NCBI RefSeq assembly: GCF_023151555.2
Contig: NZ_CP100425.1
Coordinates: forward strand, 2,542,001-2,606,000
Reading direction: 5' to 3'
Source: Photobacterium sp. CCB-ST2H9
GTDB lineage: Bacteria > Pseudomonadota > Gammaproteobacteria > Enterobacterales > Vibrionaceae
Length of the DNA stretch: 64,000 nucleotides
In this document: in pieces, positions 41,726 to 52,809 of the stretch
How positions within the stretch are numbered: position 1 is the first letter of the stretch
How the letters are laid out: every line of letters begins with the position of its first letter
The notes under the pieces: generated by a model
What the model was told of the DNA's origin: nothing
Databases searched by the model: none
What the model saw: only the letters and a program-made list of their open reading frames with translations
Translations under genes and position numbers: made by a program

Positions 41726-42739
41726 TTACAGGTATTCCTGAATCAGTTTTTCAGCAATCTGGACACTGTTCGTAGCGGCACCTTTCCGGACGTTGTCTGC
41801 AACCACCCACATGTTCAGACCACAAGGATGACTGATGTCTTCACGGATTCGGCCGACCATCACATGGTCTTTGCCATTGGCATCCTCAACCTGAGTCGGG
41901 AACTCAGTGCCGTGGAATACTTCGACGCCTTCCGCGTTTTCCAACAGGCTAATCGCTTCTTCAATGATCACTGGCTGGCATGTTTCAACATGGACTGCTT
42001 CAGCATGTCCGTAGAACACAGGGACGCGCACACAGGTCGGATTCACGCGAATATTGGCATCACCGAGAATCTTCTGGGTTTCCCACACCATTTTCATTTC
42101 TTCTTTGGTGTAGCCGTTATCCATAAACACATCGATCTGCGGCAAACAGTTGAAAGCAATCTGCTTCGGATAAGCTTTGTTTTCAACCGGCAACCCATTC
42201 AGCAGCTTGGCCGTCTGCCCCGCCAGTTCATCAATACCGCTCTTACCGGAACCGGATACCGACTGATAAGTCGCGACATTAATCCGGTCAATACCGTATG
42301 CATCCTGAATCGGTTTCAGCGCCACCAGCATCTGGATGGTGGAACAGTTCGGATTAGCCACAATATTACGGTTACGGAAGTCAGCCAGTGCTTCCGGGTT
42401 CACTTCAGGCACCACCAGCGGGATTTCCGGGTCATACCGGAAGCATGACGTGTTGTCGATCACCACAACGCCTGCATCCGCTGCAATCGGTGCCCAATAT
42501 TCAGATGCTTCTGAACCGGCCGAAAACAGCGCTAACTGAACCTGCGTCCAGTCGAAATCATCGACATTGGTGACCCGGACACTCTTGCCCTTAAATTGCA
42601 GTCTCTTGCCTGCACTCCGCTCTGAAGCCAGCAGATACAGATTACGGACAGGAAAGTTGCGTGCCTCAAGCACCTCGACCATGGCTTCTCCAACCGCGCC
42701 GGTCGCGCCGAGAATGGCAATATCAAATTCCTGACTCAT
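41726..42739 (-). CDS. asd: Aspartate-semialdehyde dehydrogenase
   Basis: Asd reduces beta-aspartyl phosphate to aspartate semialdehyde for lysine, threonine, methionine and diaminopimelate. The 337-residue product has the NADP loop [12 protein letters not shown], the catalytic cysteine in [12 protein letters not shown] (about residue 132) and the active-site segment [15 protein letters not shown]. The presence of the Cys and His shows it is a true Asd, not the Usg-1 pseudo-enzyme found at the equivalent place in E. coli. V. cholerae likewise has an Asd here in addition to another copy elsewhere. The start overlaps the pdxB stop by 4 bp (ATGA). Confidence 0.9.
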   Translation of the reverse strand: MSQEFDIAILGATGAVGEAMVEVLEARNFPVRNLYLLASERSAGKRLQFKGKSVRVTNVDDFDWTQVQLALFSAGSEASEYWAPIAADAGVVVIDNTSCFRYDPEIPLVVPEVNPEALADFRNRNIVANPNCSTIQMLVALKPIQDAYGIDRINVATYQSVSGSGKSGIDELAGQTAKLLNGLPVENKAYPKQIAFNCLPQIDVFMDNGYTKEEMKMVWETQKILGDANIRVNPTCVRVPVFYGHAEAVHVETCQPVIIEEAISLLENAEGVEVFHGTEFPTQVEDANGKDHVMVGRIREDISHPCGLNMWVVADNVRKGAATNSVQIAEKLIQEYL

Positions 42740-43902
42740 GGTGTTTCCTCAACTGTAAAACCTAATTTAGCCAGCGACTCTAACTCAAAACGCCCCTGAC
42801 CTGCTACCGTCACAGCACTGTATTCGCGGCGATCCCAGTAATTTTTACGCATCCGGTCGAATTCAGCCGCCATGCCCGCATCATCCACAGCATTCATCTT
42901 GCGGCGGAACACCCCGTCATCCTTTCTGACATCATAGATCAGCTGGATCAGACTGAATAAAGTGCTTTCATCCCATACCTGACTCAGGCGGACAAAAGAA
43001 ACCGGCGCAACCGGCAGCAACTCCGCAGCTTCGACCCGATCATCCAGCCCCAGAAATTCGCAGAAGCTGTTGAAGATCATAGTCGTTCCGCGCGCTTTGC
43101 CTTCCAGGCCGTACCCGGCGACGTGCGGCGTTGCAAAGGCCAGTAATGGCAATAATTCGCGATCCACCAAAGGTTCCTGCTCAAAAACGTCCAGCACGGC
43201 AGTCAGTGCTTTCCCTTCCCCCGACTGCGCTCGCTGCAGCGCCAGCTTCAGGGCCTGATTATCAACCACAGGTCCCCGGGCTGCGTTAATCAGAATCGCG
43301 TCCGGTTTCATACGCTCCAGAAAAGATGCATTGACGAGGTGTCGGGTCGGGTAATCACCATCGCTCGTCAGTGGCGTGTGGAATGTCAGGACATCACATT
43401 CCTGAAGCAATGTGTCCAGCGTATCAAACTGACGGGGATCGCCTTCGGCTTCTTTCAACGGGTCATTCAGGAAATACCGGATACCCAACGCATCCAGACA
43501 CCCGGCCAGATAGGTCCCGACATTACCCGCGCCGACGATACCCACCGTTTTATTGAATACAGAAAAGCCTTGCTGCTGCCCCAGGACCATCAGGCTGCTC
43601 AGTACATATTCGGCCACTCCCACTTTGTTACAACCGGGTGCAGCCGTATAAGCAATCCCTCTGGCTTCAACCGCCGCCTGATCAATATGGTCCTGACCGG
43701 CAGTCGCTGTACCAATAAAACGCAGCTTGTCTGCTTTTGCCAGTAAGTCGGCATTTACTTTGGTGACTGAACGGATCATCAGTCCGTCAATATCAACCAG
43801 ATCATCCGCGGTCAGTGTACGGCCGGGCTTTGCGATCACTTCCCCCAGGCGGCCAAACAGCTCAACCGCATAGGGCATATTTTCATCTACAAGGATTTTC
43901 AT
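42736..43902 (-). CDS. pdxB: Erythronate-4-phosphate dehydrogenase PdxB
   Basis: PdxB catalyses the second step of the DXP-dependent pyridoxal phosphate pathway. The product is 388 residues from ATG 43902 (GGAGCCCGA before it; [22 protein letters not shown]). The frame stays open to 44121, but that extension crosses the fabB terminator. The NAD-binding loop is [16 protein letters not shown], and the catalytic Arg/Glu/His region shows [13 protein letters not shown] and [14 protein letters not shown]. The C-terminal PdxB dimerisation domain ends at the ATGA overlap with asd. Confidence 0.95.
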   Translation of the reverse strand: MKILVDENMPYAVELFGRLGEVIAKPGRTLTADDLVDIDGLMIRSVTKVNADLLAKADKLRFIGTATAGQDHIDQAAVEARGIAYTAAPGCNKVGVAEYVLSSLMVLGQQQGFSVFNKTVGIVGAGNVGTYLAGCLDALGIRYFLNDPLKEAEGDPRQFDTLDTLLQECDVLTFHTPLTSDGDYPTRHLVNASFLERMKPDAILINAARGPVVDNQALKLALQRAQSGEGKALTAVLDVFEQEPLVDRELLPLLAFATPHVAGYGLEGKARGTTMIFNSFCEFLGLDDRVEAAELLPVAPVSFVRLSQVWDESTLFSLIQLIYDVRKDDGVFRRKMNAVDDAGMAAEFDRMRKNYWDRREYSAVTVAGQGRFELESLAKLGFTVEETP

Positions 43903-44000
43903 TCGGGCTCCACATGTGCCAGGAATAGCATTGCGAACTAGCTTGGGAAAATTTCGGCTGATGTCAAGAAAGCACTGAAGTGATCTCCGGCAACCGGTAT

Positions 44001-44028
44001 AAAAAAACCCGGTCAGATTGACCGGGTT
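44001..44028 (-). terminator. Rho-independent terminator downstream of fabB
   Basis: A 10-bp stem AACCCGGTCA/TGACCGGGTT with a 3-base loop runs into a seven-T tract on the minus strand. It lies about 170 bp after the fabB stop codon and 100 bp before the pdxB start. Confidence 0.82.
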
Positions 44029-44199
44029 AAAATCCAGGATGGTAAAAACACTTGCACGTGCCGACTTCCGCTCTGTAAACCAAAATCCGCACGGCAATAT
44101 GTCGCGTCTGAATACTGGCATGAATCAGACCGTGCCTGTTTCATGCCGGCCTGGAAATCTGACCACTCAGGCTCCGCTCAGCGCAGCCTGATGAGGCTC

Positions 44200-45414
44200 T
44201 TAGCCTTCGTATTTTTTAATCACCAGCGTGGCATTGGTGCCGCCGAAGCCGAAAGAGTTCGACATCACGGTCTTCAGTTCTGCTTCACGGGTCTCGCGAA
44301 CAATGTCCAGACCTTCCGCAGCCGGATCCAGATTCTCAATATTGATGCTTGGTGCGATAAAGCCGTTGTCCAGCATCAGCGTTGAGTAAATGGCTTCGTG
44401 TACACCCGCAGCACCCAGGGCGTGGCCTGTCATCGCTTTGGTTGCAGATATCGCCGGGCTGTTCTGACCGAACAGCTCCTGAATCGCACCCAGCTCTTTC
44501 ACGTCACCCACAGGCGTAGAAGTCCCGTGCGTGTTGATGTAGTCGATGGGTGCATCCAGATCCTGCATTGCCATCTTCATACAGCGAACCGCACCTTCAC
44601 CAGACGGAGCAACCATGTCATAACCATCTGAAGTCGCACCATAACCCACGATTTCACCGTAGATTTTGGCACCACGAGCCAGCGCGTGCTCCAGCTCTTC
44701 AACGACAACCATACCGCCGCCGCCAGAGATCACGAAACCGTCACGGTCTGCATCATAAGTCCGTGAAGCTTTAGTCGGATCATCATTGTATTTGGTCGAC
44801 AGAGCGCCCATCGCGTCAAACATCATAGTCAGGGACCAGTCCAGTTCTTCACCGCCACCGGCGAAAACAACATCTTGTTTGCCAAGCTGAATCAGCTCCA
44901 GTGCATGGCCGATACAGTGTGCAGAAGTCGCACAGGCAGAACTCATGGTGTAGTTCACGCCACGAATTTTGAATGGAGTAGCCAGACAGGCTGACACTGT
45001 AGAAGACATAGTACGCGGGACCATATAAGGACCAACACGCTTTACACCTTTCTCACGCAGTGTATCCACGGCTGCAACCTGGTTATAAGAGGATGCACCG
45101 CCAGAACCGGCAACCAGACCGGTTCGTTCATTCGAAACCTGATCTTCAGTCAGCCCTGCATCTTCAATTGCCTGCTCCATAGACAAATACGCGAAGGCTG
45201 CGGCATCGCCCATGAAACGCATTTTTTTACGATCGATATGATCAGCCGGGTTCATTTTCAGATCACCCCAGACATTGCTGCGCAGTTTCGCGTCTGCAAA
45301 CTGCTGAGAGAAGTTAATGCCTGATTTGCCTGCTTTCAGAGATTCCAGTACCTCTTTCACATTGTTACCGATACTGGAGACGATACCCATGCCTGTAATT
45401 ACGGCTCGTTTCAT
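44200..45414 (-). CDS. fabB: 3-oxoacyl-ACP synthase I FabB
   Basis: FabB elongates acyl-ACP and is essential for unsaturated fatty acid synthesis. The 404-residue product has the catalytic Cys in [14 protein letters not shown] (about residue 163) and two His, in [12 protein letters not shown] (about 298) and [12 protein letters not shown] (about 333), as in E. coli FabB. The ending [18 protein letters not shown] is characteristic. AGGAATTC precedes the ATG. It is divergent from mnmC, as in E. coli and Vibrio. Confidence 0.96.
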   Translation of the reverse strand: MKRAVITGMGIVSSIGNNVKEVLESLKAGKSGINFSQQFADAKLRSNVWGDLKMNPADHIDRKKMRFMGDAAAFAYLSMEQAIEDAGLTEDQVSNERTGLVAGSGGASSYNQVAAVDTLREKGVKRVGPYMVPRTMSSTVSACLATPFKIRGVNYTMSSACATSAHCIGHALELIQLGKQDVVFAGGGEELDWSLTMMFDAMGALSTKYNDDPTKASRTYDADRDGFVISGGGGMVVVEELEHALARGAKIYGEIVGYGATSDGYDMVAPSGEGAVRCMKMAMQDLDAPIDYINTHGTSTPVGDVKELGAIQELFGQNSPAISATKAMTGHALGAAGVHEAIYSTLMLDNGFIAPSINIENLDPAAEGLDIVRETREAELKTVMSNSFGFGGTNATLVIKKYEG

Positions 45415-45609
45415 GATGAATTCCTACTGTCATTTAACGCGGATGATAATAACGGGTTTGACAAGCTAAAGTGGTCAGCTTTCCCCGTGATCGGTTACAA
45501 TCCGCTGCTTATCGTGGTCAATTGATGATCTTTTACCAAAGTTACACGCGGTTAACCAAGGTCAAAGACAAAAAATCATCAGAATATCTAAATTGGAGAG
45601 GTTTTCCTT

Positions 45610-47643
45610 TTGTCCCATTTGTCGCCAAAACAGATAGAAAATGCCGTGCTTGACTGGAATGATGCAGGTACACCGGTTTCGAACGATTTCGATGACGTGT
45701 ACTTTTCCAATGCGAACGGGCTGGAAGAAACACGCTATGTGTTTTTGCAGCAAAACGGACTCCCGGCACGCTGGGAAACCTTTGACCGTCGCCGGTTTGT
45801 CGTTGCCGAAACCGGTTTTGGCACCGGCCTGAATTTTCTGGCCGTATGGCAATGGTTCAAAAACTTTCGTCAGAGCAACCCGGATGCTTGTGTCAAAGAA
45901 CTGCATTTCATCAGTTTCGAAAAATTTCCGGTCACCCGGGACGATCTGATCAAGGCCCATGCATCCTGGCCGGAACTGGCTGAACTTGCCGGTCAGCTAC
46001 ATGCCCACTACCCGCCAGCGGTTGCCGACTGCCACCGTCTTGTACTGGAAGACGGCATGATTACCCTGGATCTCTGGTTCGGCGACATCAAAACCTCTCT
46101 CCCTCAAGTATGGACCCATCAGGAAGGCTTGGTCGACGCCTGGTTCCTGGATGGTTTTGCACCCAGCAAAAACCCGGAGATGTGGAATCAGAACTTATTC
46201 GACGGCATGGCATCTCTGGCACGCCAGGGATGCACCACGGCGACCTTTACTGCTGCCGGTTTTGTTCGTCGCGGGTTAATTGAGGCCGGGTTCGACATGA
46301 AGAAAGTCAAAGGCTTTGGCCACAAACGTGACATGCTGGCCGGCACCTACGCAGAACGTCGTCAGGGCGCCAACTTTGCCCCCTGGTACGCCCGTCATCA
46401 GGCGGCTGACTTATCGGATATCGCCATCATTGGTGGCGGGATTGGATCAGCCACCACCGCACTGGCCCTGACCCGCAGAGGTGTCAGCGTCAGCCTGTAC
46501 TGTGCAGATTCGATGCCTGCAGAAGGAGCATCCGGCAACCGGCAAGGAGCGGTTTATCCGCTGCTCAACGGCTCAAATGATGCGCTCAGCCGTTTCTTTG
46601 CCCCGGCCTATCTCTATGCCCGCCAGTTTGTGGAACAAGCTGCCCGGTTCAGCGAATTCAGCCACGACTGGTGCGGTGTGACCCAACTGGCCTGGAGTGA
46701 AAAATCCGCTGAAAAACTCGACAAAATGCTGAACGGCGGCTTCCCGCCGGAAGTCGTCCATGCGCTGGATATCGCGCAAACTGAAGCCGTAACAGGGATA
46801 CACAGCGGCCACCGCAGTGTGCATTACCCGTTGGGCGGCTGGCTGTGTCCGCAGGAACTCACCCGAGCTCTGATTCAACAGGCACAGGCTTCCGGCCTGC
46901 TGATGCTCCATCCGGAAACAGACATCTGCAGCCTTGAGAGAAATGGTAACGAACAATGGCTCCTTTCAAGCAAAGATGGTCGCCAGTTCGTCCATAAGAC
47001 CGTCATCGTCGCCAACGGCCATCGGTTTGAAGATTTTGAACAGACAAAACCGATCCCGGCCTACGCTGTCCGCGGTCAGGTCAGCCATGTTCCAAGTGAA
47101 GGTGAGCTGGCTGCTCTGAAAACGGTACTGTGTTACGACGGTTACCTAACACCGGCCAATCCCTCGACCCGCACCCACTGCATCGGAGCCAGTTACCGCA
47201 GAAACAGTACCGACCTGACATTTTCTGAAGAAGAACATACAGATAATCGAACCCGTCTGATGGACTGCCTGCCCGATGCAGCTTGGCCAGAAGCCATTGA
47301 TTTTTCTGCACAGGATGCCCGGGTTGGCGTCCGATGCGCCAGCCGGGACCATTTACCTTTTGTCGGTGACATCTGCCGGTTTGATGATGTACTCAGCCAG
47401 TATGCAACCTTGCGGGAACAGCAAGAGAGTGCGGAAGAGGTCCCTGTTTATCCTGGGCTTTATGTGATGATCGGATTGGGCTCACGAGGACTCAGTTCTG
47501 CACCGCTGCTCGGGGAAGTCCTCGCATCACAGCTTTGCGGCGATCCGCTGCCATTGCCAATCAGCGTACTGGATGCACTGCATCCCGGCAGGATGTGGGT
47601 ACGAAAGCTGTTGAAAGGAAAAGCGGTCGACAGCGCTTCCTAA
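45610..47643 (+). CDS. mnmC: Bifunctional tRNA mnm5s2U biosynthesis protein MnmC
   Basis: MnmC completes 5-methylaminomethyl-2-thiouridine at wobble position 34. The FAD domain removes carboxymethyl from cmnm5U and the methyltransferase domain methylates nm5U. The 677-residue product has the SAM-binding [15 protein letters not shown] in its N-terminal domain (about residues 1-250). The FAD loop [21 protein letters not shown] (about 273) opens the C-terminal oxidase. The start codon is TTG at 45610, nine bases after GGAGAG. Length matches E. coli MnmC (668). Confidence 0.95.
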   Translation: MSHLSPKQIENAVLDWNDAGTPVSNDFDDVYFSNANGLEETRYVFLQQNGLPARWETFDRRRFVVAETGFGTGLNFLAVWQWFKNFRQSNPDACVKELHFISFEKFPVTRDDLIKAHASWPELAELAGQLHAHYPPAVADCHRLVLEDGMITLDLWFGDIKTSLPQVWTHQEGLVDAWFLDGFAPSKNPEMWNQNLFDGMASLARQGCTTATFTAAGFVRRGLIEAGFDMKKVKGFGHKRDMLAGTYAERRQGANFAPWYARHQAADLSDIAIIGGGIGSATTALALTRRGVSVSLYCADSMPAEGASGNRQGAVYPLLNGSNDALSRFFAPAYLYARQFVEQAARFSEFSHDWCGVTQLAWSEKSAEKLDKMLNGGFPPEVVHALDIAQTEAVTGIHSGHRSVHYPLGGWLCPQELTRALIQQAQASGLLMLHPETDICSLERNGNEQWLLSSKDGRQFVHKTVIVANGHRFEDFEQTKPIPAYAVRGQVSHVPSEGELAALKTVLCYDGYLTPANPSTRTHCIGASYRRNSTDLTFSEEEHTDNRTRLMDCLPDAAWPEAIDFSAQDARVGVRCASRDHLPFVGDICRFDDVLSQYATLREQQESAEEVPVYPGLYVMIGLGSRGLSSAPLLGEVLASQLCGDPLPLPISVLDALHPGRMWVRKLLKGKAVDSAS

Positions 47644-47668
47644 TGACAGAACACCGATGAAAGAACAG

Positions 47669-47703
47669 CATGAGACATCCCCTCTGCGGATTGATGTCTC
47701 ATG
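47669..47703 (+). terminator. Hairpin after mnmC
   Basis: A perfect 11-bp stem CATGAGACATC/GATGTCTCATG with a 13-base loop lies between the converging mnmC and YjbE-like genes. It has no T tract on either side. Confidence 0.4.
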
Positions 47704-47752
47704 AAGTCATCACACAGAAAATACTTCCCGGCGCACGAGTCCTGTGTCGCAG

Positions 47753-48064
47753 CTATTCCTGAGTCGTCACCGGTGGTGAAGTGCTATCACCGCCGCCACC
47801 AGTATCAGAAAGCGCCACGCCAATCACGACAGCTGCCACACCGACAGCAACCACCGTTGCCGTTAAACCTCCGGCAGATGCTGCCGAGGCTGTTGTAATA
47901 CCCGCTGCGGAGCCTTTGGATGCCGCCGTTGATGAAGCGACCGTCGAGGAAGAAGACGTTACCGATGATGAGGATGTTGCCGATGCTTCTGCTGCGGTTT
48001 GCGCTGCAAGTGCCCCCGCATTCATCAACCCGGCAACTGTAAGCGCAATCACAAGAGTTCTCAT
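47753..48064 (-). CDS. Small secreted Ser/Ala-rich protein, YjbE/GfcA-like
   Basis: The product has 103 residues with a clear signal peptide (MRTLVIALTVAGLMNAGALAAQ), a Ser/Thr/Ala-rich low-complexity middle and a hydrophobic stretch (GGLTATVVAVGVAAVVIGVAL). It ends in SDTGGGGDSTSPPVTTQE. Composition and layout match YjbE and GfcA, small proteins encoded at the head of exopolysaccharide and group-4 capsule operons in E. coli and Vibrio. The usual partners (YjbF, YjbG, YjbH) are not beside it. It lies downstream of ugd at the end of the polysaccharide locus. AGGGGCAGCA precedes the ATG. Function is unknown; the family assignment rests on layout. Confidence 0.7.
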   Translation of the reverse strand: MRTLVIALTVAGLMNAGALAAQTAAEASATSSSSVTSSSSTVASSTAASKGSAAGITTASAASAGGLTATVVAVGVAAVVIGVALSDTGGGGDSTSPPVTTQE

Positions 48065-48193
48065 TGCTGCCCCTGACCAACAAAAAAGTAGGTATTTTCA
48101 GTATAGTCAGGGATGGGAGAAATCTGTGATCTTCATAGAGGTTTTAGGGCAAGAAAAGCACGCATCCTGCCCTAAGTTGCGGCATCTAATTGA

Positions 48194-49360
48194 TTAATCA
48201 GAGCCAAATAAATCACGTGTGTAGACTTTGTCCGCTACTTCATGTAGTTCATCGGACATTCGGTTCGAAACAATCACATCCGACATTGCCTTAAACTCCT
48301 CCAAATCATGAATCACTCTGGAGTTAAAAAACTCGTCTTCTTTCAGCACCGGCTCATAAACGACCACCTCAACCCCTTTGGCTTTGATGCGTTTCATGAT
48401 CCCCTGAATCGATGAAGCACGGAAATTATCTGAACCACTCTTCATGATCAGACGGTAAACACCAACCACCTTCGGCTTCTTACTCAAAATAGCTTCAGCA
48501 ATAAAATCTTTGCGCGTCGAGTTTGCATCGACGATAGCGCGGATAATATTATTCGGCACGTTCTGGTAGTTTGCCAGCAACTGCTTGGTGTCTTTTGGCA
48601 AGCAATATCCGCCATAACCAAAAGACGGGTTGTTATAGTGATTACCAATACGCGGGTCCAAACCGACCCCCTCAATGATCTGGCGGCTGTCCAGTCCGTG
48701 CGCAGCGGCATAACTGTCCAGTTCATTGAAGTAAGCTACCCGCATCGCCAGGTAAGTATTCGAGAAAAGCTTCACCGCTTCCGCTTCTGTCGAATCGGTA
48801 AACAGAACCGGAATCTCTTCCTTTTCAGCCCCTTCAATCAGCAGATTAGCAAAGGCTTTTGCACGCTCTGATTGCTCGCCAACAATGATTCGGGAAGGAT
48901 ACAAGTTATCGTAAAGTGCCCGCCCTTCTCGCAAAAACTCAGGCGAGAACAAAATGTTCTCGGTCCCCATTTCCTCCTGAATACGCTGGGTATAACCCAC
49001 AGGAATCGTGGACTTAATTACCATGACCGCATCAGGATTGATTGCCATCACATCTCGGATGACAGACTCCACCGATGAAGTATTGAAGTAATTCGTCACC
49101 GGATCGTAATCCGTTGGGGTAGCAATAATGACAAAATCAGCATTGCTGTATGCAAGCGTTTTATCTGTTGTTGCCATCAGATTCAATTCACGATGTTCGA
49201 GGTACTCGCTGATTTCTTTATCAACGATTGGAGACTTTCTTTGATTAAGAAGTACAACTTTCTCCTCGACAATATCCAGCGCAACAACCTGATGATGCTG
49301 GGCCAGCAATACAGCATTTGACAAGCCCACATAGCCTGTTCCCGCTACTGTTATTTTCAT
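48194..49360 (-). CDS. ugd: UDP-glucose 6-dehydrogenase (intact copy)
   Basis: Ugd oxidises UDP-glucose to UDP-glucuronate with two NAD. The 388-residue protein has the N-terminal NAD loop [17 protein letters not shown], the conserved [11 protein letters not shown], the catalytic Cys in [16 protein letters not shown] (about residue 253) and [13 protein letters not shown] in the UDP-binding domain. GGAAGGATA precedes the ATG. It is downstream of the beta-CASP gene (168 bp) and upstream of the YjbE-like gene. A second ugd in the same window is disrupted, so this copy is the likely supplier of UDP-glucuronate. Confidence 0.95.
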   Translation of the reverse strand: MKITVAGTGYVGLSNAVLLAQHHQVVALDIVEEKVVLLNQRKSPIVDKEISEYLEHRELNLMATTDKTLAYSNADFVIIATPTDYDPVTNYFNTSSVESVIRDVMAINPDAVMVIKSTIPVGYTQRIQEEMGTENILFSPEFLREGRALYDNLYPSRIIVGEQSERAKAFANLLIEGAEKEEIPVLFTDSTEAEAVKLFSNTYLAMRVAYFNELDSYAAAHGLDSRQIIEGVGLDPRIGNHYNNPSFGYGGYCLPKDTKQLLANYQNVPNNIIRAIVDANSTRKDFIAEAILSKKPKVVGVYRLIMKSGSDNFRASSIQGIMKRIKAKGVEVVVYEPVLKEDEFFNSRVIHDLEEFKAMSDVIVSNRMSDELHEVADKVYTRDLFGSD

Positions 49361-49528
49361 TATCCTTCCTTAAACTTGGTCGATATAACACCAATGATAA
49401 CTTTATCTCAATCTTTGGTAATAAAGTCCACTCCGGGCATGTTCAGCCATGAAATCATACGTTCAAGCTATCACGGTATTTTTTCAGAGACTAGAATATC
49501 GAAAGACTCCCCTGATGCAAGCAATGAC

Positions 49529-50899
49529 TTAATCCGGGGGCAGGTTTGCGCAAACAATCACCTTCGCATCCGGTTTAATCTTCCTGAGACGCTTAGCCAG
49601 CGCTTCTTGCGCAGGCCTGTCACCATGCACCAAACGAATTTCATTGGGCCCCTGTTCAATCCCTCTGACGAAACGAACCAGATCATTCTGATCCGCATGC
49701 GCAGAATACCCGGTCATCGTATGCACTCTGGCTTTCACTTCAATTCTGTTGTTGTGAATCATCACGGCCTTTGCCCCATTCTGAAGTTCACGACCCAGTG
49801 TTCCCCGGGCCTGATAGCCAATCAGCAGCAAGTTTGTTCTGGGATCAGGCAATAATGCTTCCAGATAACTCATGATCCGTCCTCCCGTACACATGCCACT
49901 GGCGGCCACAATGACAGCTGGTTCACCACTTGCTTTCAGGCGATTGACCAACCCAATGTGGTCGCTGTGTTCATCTATCTGTGTGCATTGGTCAAAATCA
50001 AGCGGGTGACGGCCACTGTCTAATCTGGCTTTCGCCTCTTTCGCCCACAACCGCTTAAACCCCTGATAAGAATGAGTAATTCTCATAGCCAATGGTGAAT
50101 CCAGAACAATGGGTAACGACAACCAAGGACTATTCAATCGGGCTTTCTGGCTTTCCCCCGTCACTATATTTTCCAAATCAAACAACAGCTCCTGCGTCCG
50201 CCCAAGACTGAAGGCCGGAATGAGAATCGCACCACCATCCTGCAATGATTGCTCGACAATTTTTTTCAACGCCTGTTCACGGTTCTCCACTCCGGGATGC
50301 CGTTTATCGCCATACGTACTCTCCAGCACTAAGACATCGGCATGCGACGGCGGTACAGGATCCACTAAGAGCGGTGTATTGCTGGGTCCCAGGTCACCGG
50401 AAAACACGACTTTCTGATGTTCAGGCAGAGTTAACTCAACATATGCAGAACCTAAAATGTGCCCTGCCTGCCGAAAGAACAGGCTCACATCCTGCCCGTC
50501 CGGCAGCATAATTTGAGCCCGACAGTCAAAAGGAACAGGTTTGAGTTGTGAACGAACCAGACGAATAAAGGCTTCGCATTTTTCATCACTCAACCCTAGT
50601 TGCAGTTTCAGGCCATCTTCAAGCATGAGGGGCAACAGCGATGCGGTAGCCTCAGTCGCATAAATCGGCCCACGAAAACCTGCTGCAAGTAACCAGGGAA
50701 TTCTGCCCACATGATCAATATGGCAATGTGTAAGAATAAGTGCCTTGATTGGCTCCACAGGAAAAGTAATATCGTTGCCGACTCTGGCCTCCTCCCCCTG
50801 AAATACGCCGCAATCAATTAACAGACTGAATTTTCCTAACTGTAGTTCGTGACAGGAACCGGTCACTCCGTCCCTGGCGCCATGGTGTAAAATCTTCAC
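49529..50899 (-). CDS. MBL-fold beta-CASP protein with RNA-specificity motif (YSH1-like)
   Basis: The 456-residue metallo-beta-lactamase protein starts at GTG 50899 (GGGGAATCAG upstream). The zinc motif is LTHCHIDHVGRIP (HxHxDH, about residues 56-61). FSGDLGPSNTPLL and LESTYGDKRH (beta-CASP motif A) follow, with ASGMCTGGRIMSYLE and the C-terminal MTGYSAHADQNDL (last metal-binding His). The beta-CASP group includes CPSF73/YSH1 and archaeal and bacterial RNA endo- or exonucleases, so RNA processing is likely, though the substrate is unknown. Its place between manB and ugd in a polysaccharide locus is unexpected; a 505-bp gap separates it from manB. Confidence 0.85.
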   Translation of the reverse strand: MKILHHGARDGVTGSCHELQLGKFSLLIDCGVFQGEEARVGNDITFPVEPIKALILTHCHIDHVGRIPWLLAAGFRGPIYATEATASLLPLMLEDGLKLQLGLSDEKCEAFIRLVRSQLKPVPFDCRAQIMLPDGQDVSLFFRQAGHILGSAYVELTLPEHQKVVFSGDLGPSNTPLLVDPVPPSHADVLVLESTYGDKRHPGVENREQALKKIVEQSLQDGGAILIPAFSLGRTQELLFDLENIVTGESQKARLNSPWLSLPIVLDSPLAMRITHSYQGFKRLWAKEAKARLDSGRHPLDFDQCTQIDEHSDHIGLVNRLKASGEPAVIVAASGMCTGGRIMSYLEALLPDPRTNLLLIGYQARGTLGRELQNGAKAVMIHNNRIEVKARVHTMTGYSAHADQNDLVRFVRGIEQGPNEIRLVHGDRPAQEALAKRLRKIKPDAKVIVCANLPPD

Positions 50900-51404
50900 C
50901 TGATTCCCCTGGTGTTTTATTCGTTGTTAAATTACTCACTCCAGCATGACAAAGTTACTAATAGGTGGAACGTTAATAGCAAAATTGCGCGACTGAATTC
51001 ACGAAAAACTTCATCAGCAAACACGAATTAATGCCAAAATTCCGACAATTTAGTCATTAGTACCATCACTAACAACACTCCCATCAATAGTGAATAGGCG
51101 AATAAGTAACCATGAGTTCAGTGTAATTGTTAATTGCATACATGAAGGCTTTTTATTTCAACACTCAGAAAACAGCAAGCCACTGATTCAAATCACATAA
51201 AAATGAAACGCCGAGTGAAATATTATGGGAAAATCCAACCTAAAATAAAACACCTCAAGCAAACAGACTCGCATAAATATGAAAGTAAATGTCATGGAAA
51301 AGTCACGTTTATCAACCAAAGCTCACTCAATATCGTATTCCCTGATTTCACACCCGTTCATTCATCTAATTTTCTTCAGTTATCGCATTCAATATCATCA
51401 TTTC
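50900..51404. other. 505-bp AT-rich gap upstream of the beta-CASP gene
   Basis: This gap is unusually long and AT-rich for the locus. No convincing gene, terminator for manB, promoter or structured RNA was recognised. A short open frame starting at 51203 runs into the manB 3' end and has no supporting features. Confidence 0.5.
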
Positions 51405-52775
51405 CTACGACTGAAGTATTGATAATATTTCAGCCGTTTTCTCTTCCATCAACGTGATATCTCCTCTGGATTCGACATTCAGGCGAAGTAAAGGCTCCGT
51501 ATTAGAGGCTCGCAAATTCAAACGCCATTTCGCAAAACTCAGGCTAATACCATCCGTGGTATCCACATCTAAAGCATCAGGTGCAAAAACAGCACATACT
51601 TTTTGAATCGCAGTTTCTGTATCGGCTACTGTCAGGTTAATCTCTCCCGATACCGGATAAGCCTGAATTCTGGCAGCCACAATTTCGGACAGAGGCTGTT
51701 CTTTCACTGAGAGCAACTGAGTCACCAGCAACCAGGGAATCATTCCGCTGTCACAATAAGCAAAATCACGAAAATAATGGTGCGCACTCATCTCACCGCC
51801 GTAGACAGCATCCTCCTGCCTCATACGTTCTTTGATGAAAACATGACCCGTTTTTGACTGAATCGCCTGCCCACCAAAATGATCGACAATCTCCATCGTG
51901 TTCCAGATTAGCCTGGGATCATGAATAATTTTGATTGCCTCCCCTTCAGACTGCTGCAAAAAAACCTCCGCCAGTAAACCCACGATGTAATAGCCTTCAA
52001 TAAACTCTCCGTATTCATCGAACAGAAAACAACGGTCAAAATCACCATCCCAGGCAATACCCATATCTGCCTGATGTGTGATCACAGCTTCTGATGTTGC
52101 CATACGACATTCAGGCAACATCGGATTCGGGATCCCATTCGGGAAGTTGCCATCTGGGTGGTGGTAGATTTTCACAAACTGAATCGGGAGCTGTAACTGG
52201 CAAAAGCGGGCTTCCAGTGCATCGATTACATGACCTGCAGCACCATTTCCGGCATTAACCACCAGCTTCAATGGCCTGATTTTATTGGGAGAGATATAGG
52301 ATATGAGATGTTCAATGTAAGCATCCAAAATGGATGTCTGACTCAGCATTCCCTGCCGGTCAGAAAGAGCAAACTGATTGCTCTCGGCCAGTTGTCGGAT
52401 TTCCGCCAACCCACTGTCATAACTGATTGGCACTGCCTCCTTACGAACCAGCTTCATCCCGTTATAATTGCCAGGATTATGGCTAGCCGTGACTTCTATC
52501 CCGCCACCCACGTCCAACGTCTGGGCTGCAAAATACACTTCTTCCGTTCCTGTCAGACCCAGATCAAGTACATCGGCGCCAGCATCCATCAGCCCCTTTC
52601 CCAAGGCTCTTTTCAGTGCAGCCGTAGTCAGTCGGGCATCACCACCAACGGCAACACGTTTGGGCCGGAAATACTGCCCATAAGCCCTGCCGATCCGGTA
52701 GGCGATATCTTCATTCATCTCAAAACCCACTTCACCGCGGATATCGTAGGCTTTGAAACATGTAAGAGATTCCAT
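51405..52775 (-). CDS. manB: Phosphomannomutase (ManB/CpsG)
   Basis: ManB interconverts mannose-6-phosphate and mannose-1-phosphate for GDP-mannose. The product is 456 residues from ATG 52775 (AAGGAG before it); the open frame reaches 52883 but overlaps manC. It begins [28 protein letters not shown]. It has the phosphoserine loop [15 protein letters not shown], the metal loop [16 protein letters not shown], the sugar-binding [19 protein letters not shown] and the terminal [14 protein letters not shown]. Length equals E. coli CpsG (456). It follows manC by 34 bp and is surely co-transcribed. Confidence 0.94.
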   Translation of the reverse strand: MESLTCFKAYDIRGEVGFEMNEDIAYRIGRAYGQYFRPKRVAVGGDARLTTAALKRALGKGLMDAGADVLDLGLTGTEEVYFAAQTLDVGGGIEVTASHNPGNYNGMKLVRKEAVPISYDSGLAEIRQLAESNQFALSDRQGMLSQTSILDAYIEHLISYISPNKIRPLKLVVNAGNGAAGHVIDALEARFCQLQLPIQFVKIYHHPDGNFPNGIPNPMLPECRMATSEAVITHQADMGIAWDGDFDRCFLFDEYGEFIEGYYIVGLLAEVFLQQSEGEAIKIIHDPRLIWNTMEIVDHFGGQAIQSKTGHVFIKERMRQEDAVYGGEMSAHHYFRDFAYCDSGMIPWLLVTQLLSVKEQPLSEIVAARIQAYPVSGEINLTVADTETAIQKVCAVFAPDALDVDTTDGISLSFAKWRLNLRASNTEPLLRLNVESRGDITLMEEKTAEILSILQS

Positions 52776-52809
52776 TGCGTCTCCTTGGCAATCACTAATC
52801 AGGATGCAG

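Noticed and set aside
45465..45525. FadR-like TGGTCAG and TGGTCAA half-sites between fabB and mnmC
   Set aside because: FadR control of fabB is known in enterics, but here only half of the palindrome fits, so it is not listed as a site.
51203..51457. Plus-strand open frame of 84 codons in the gap before the beta-CASP gene
   Set aside because: It has no ribosome site, no recognisable features, and runs into the antisense of the manB 3' end.
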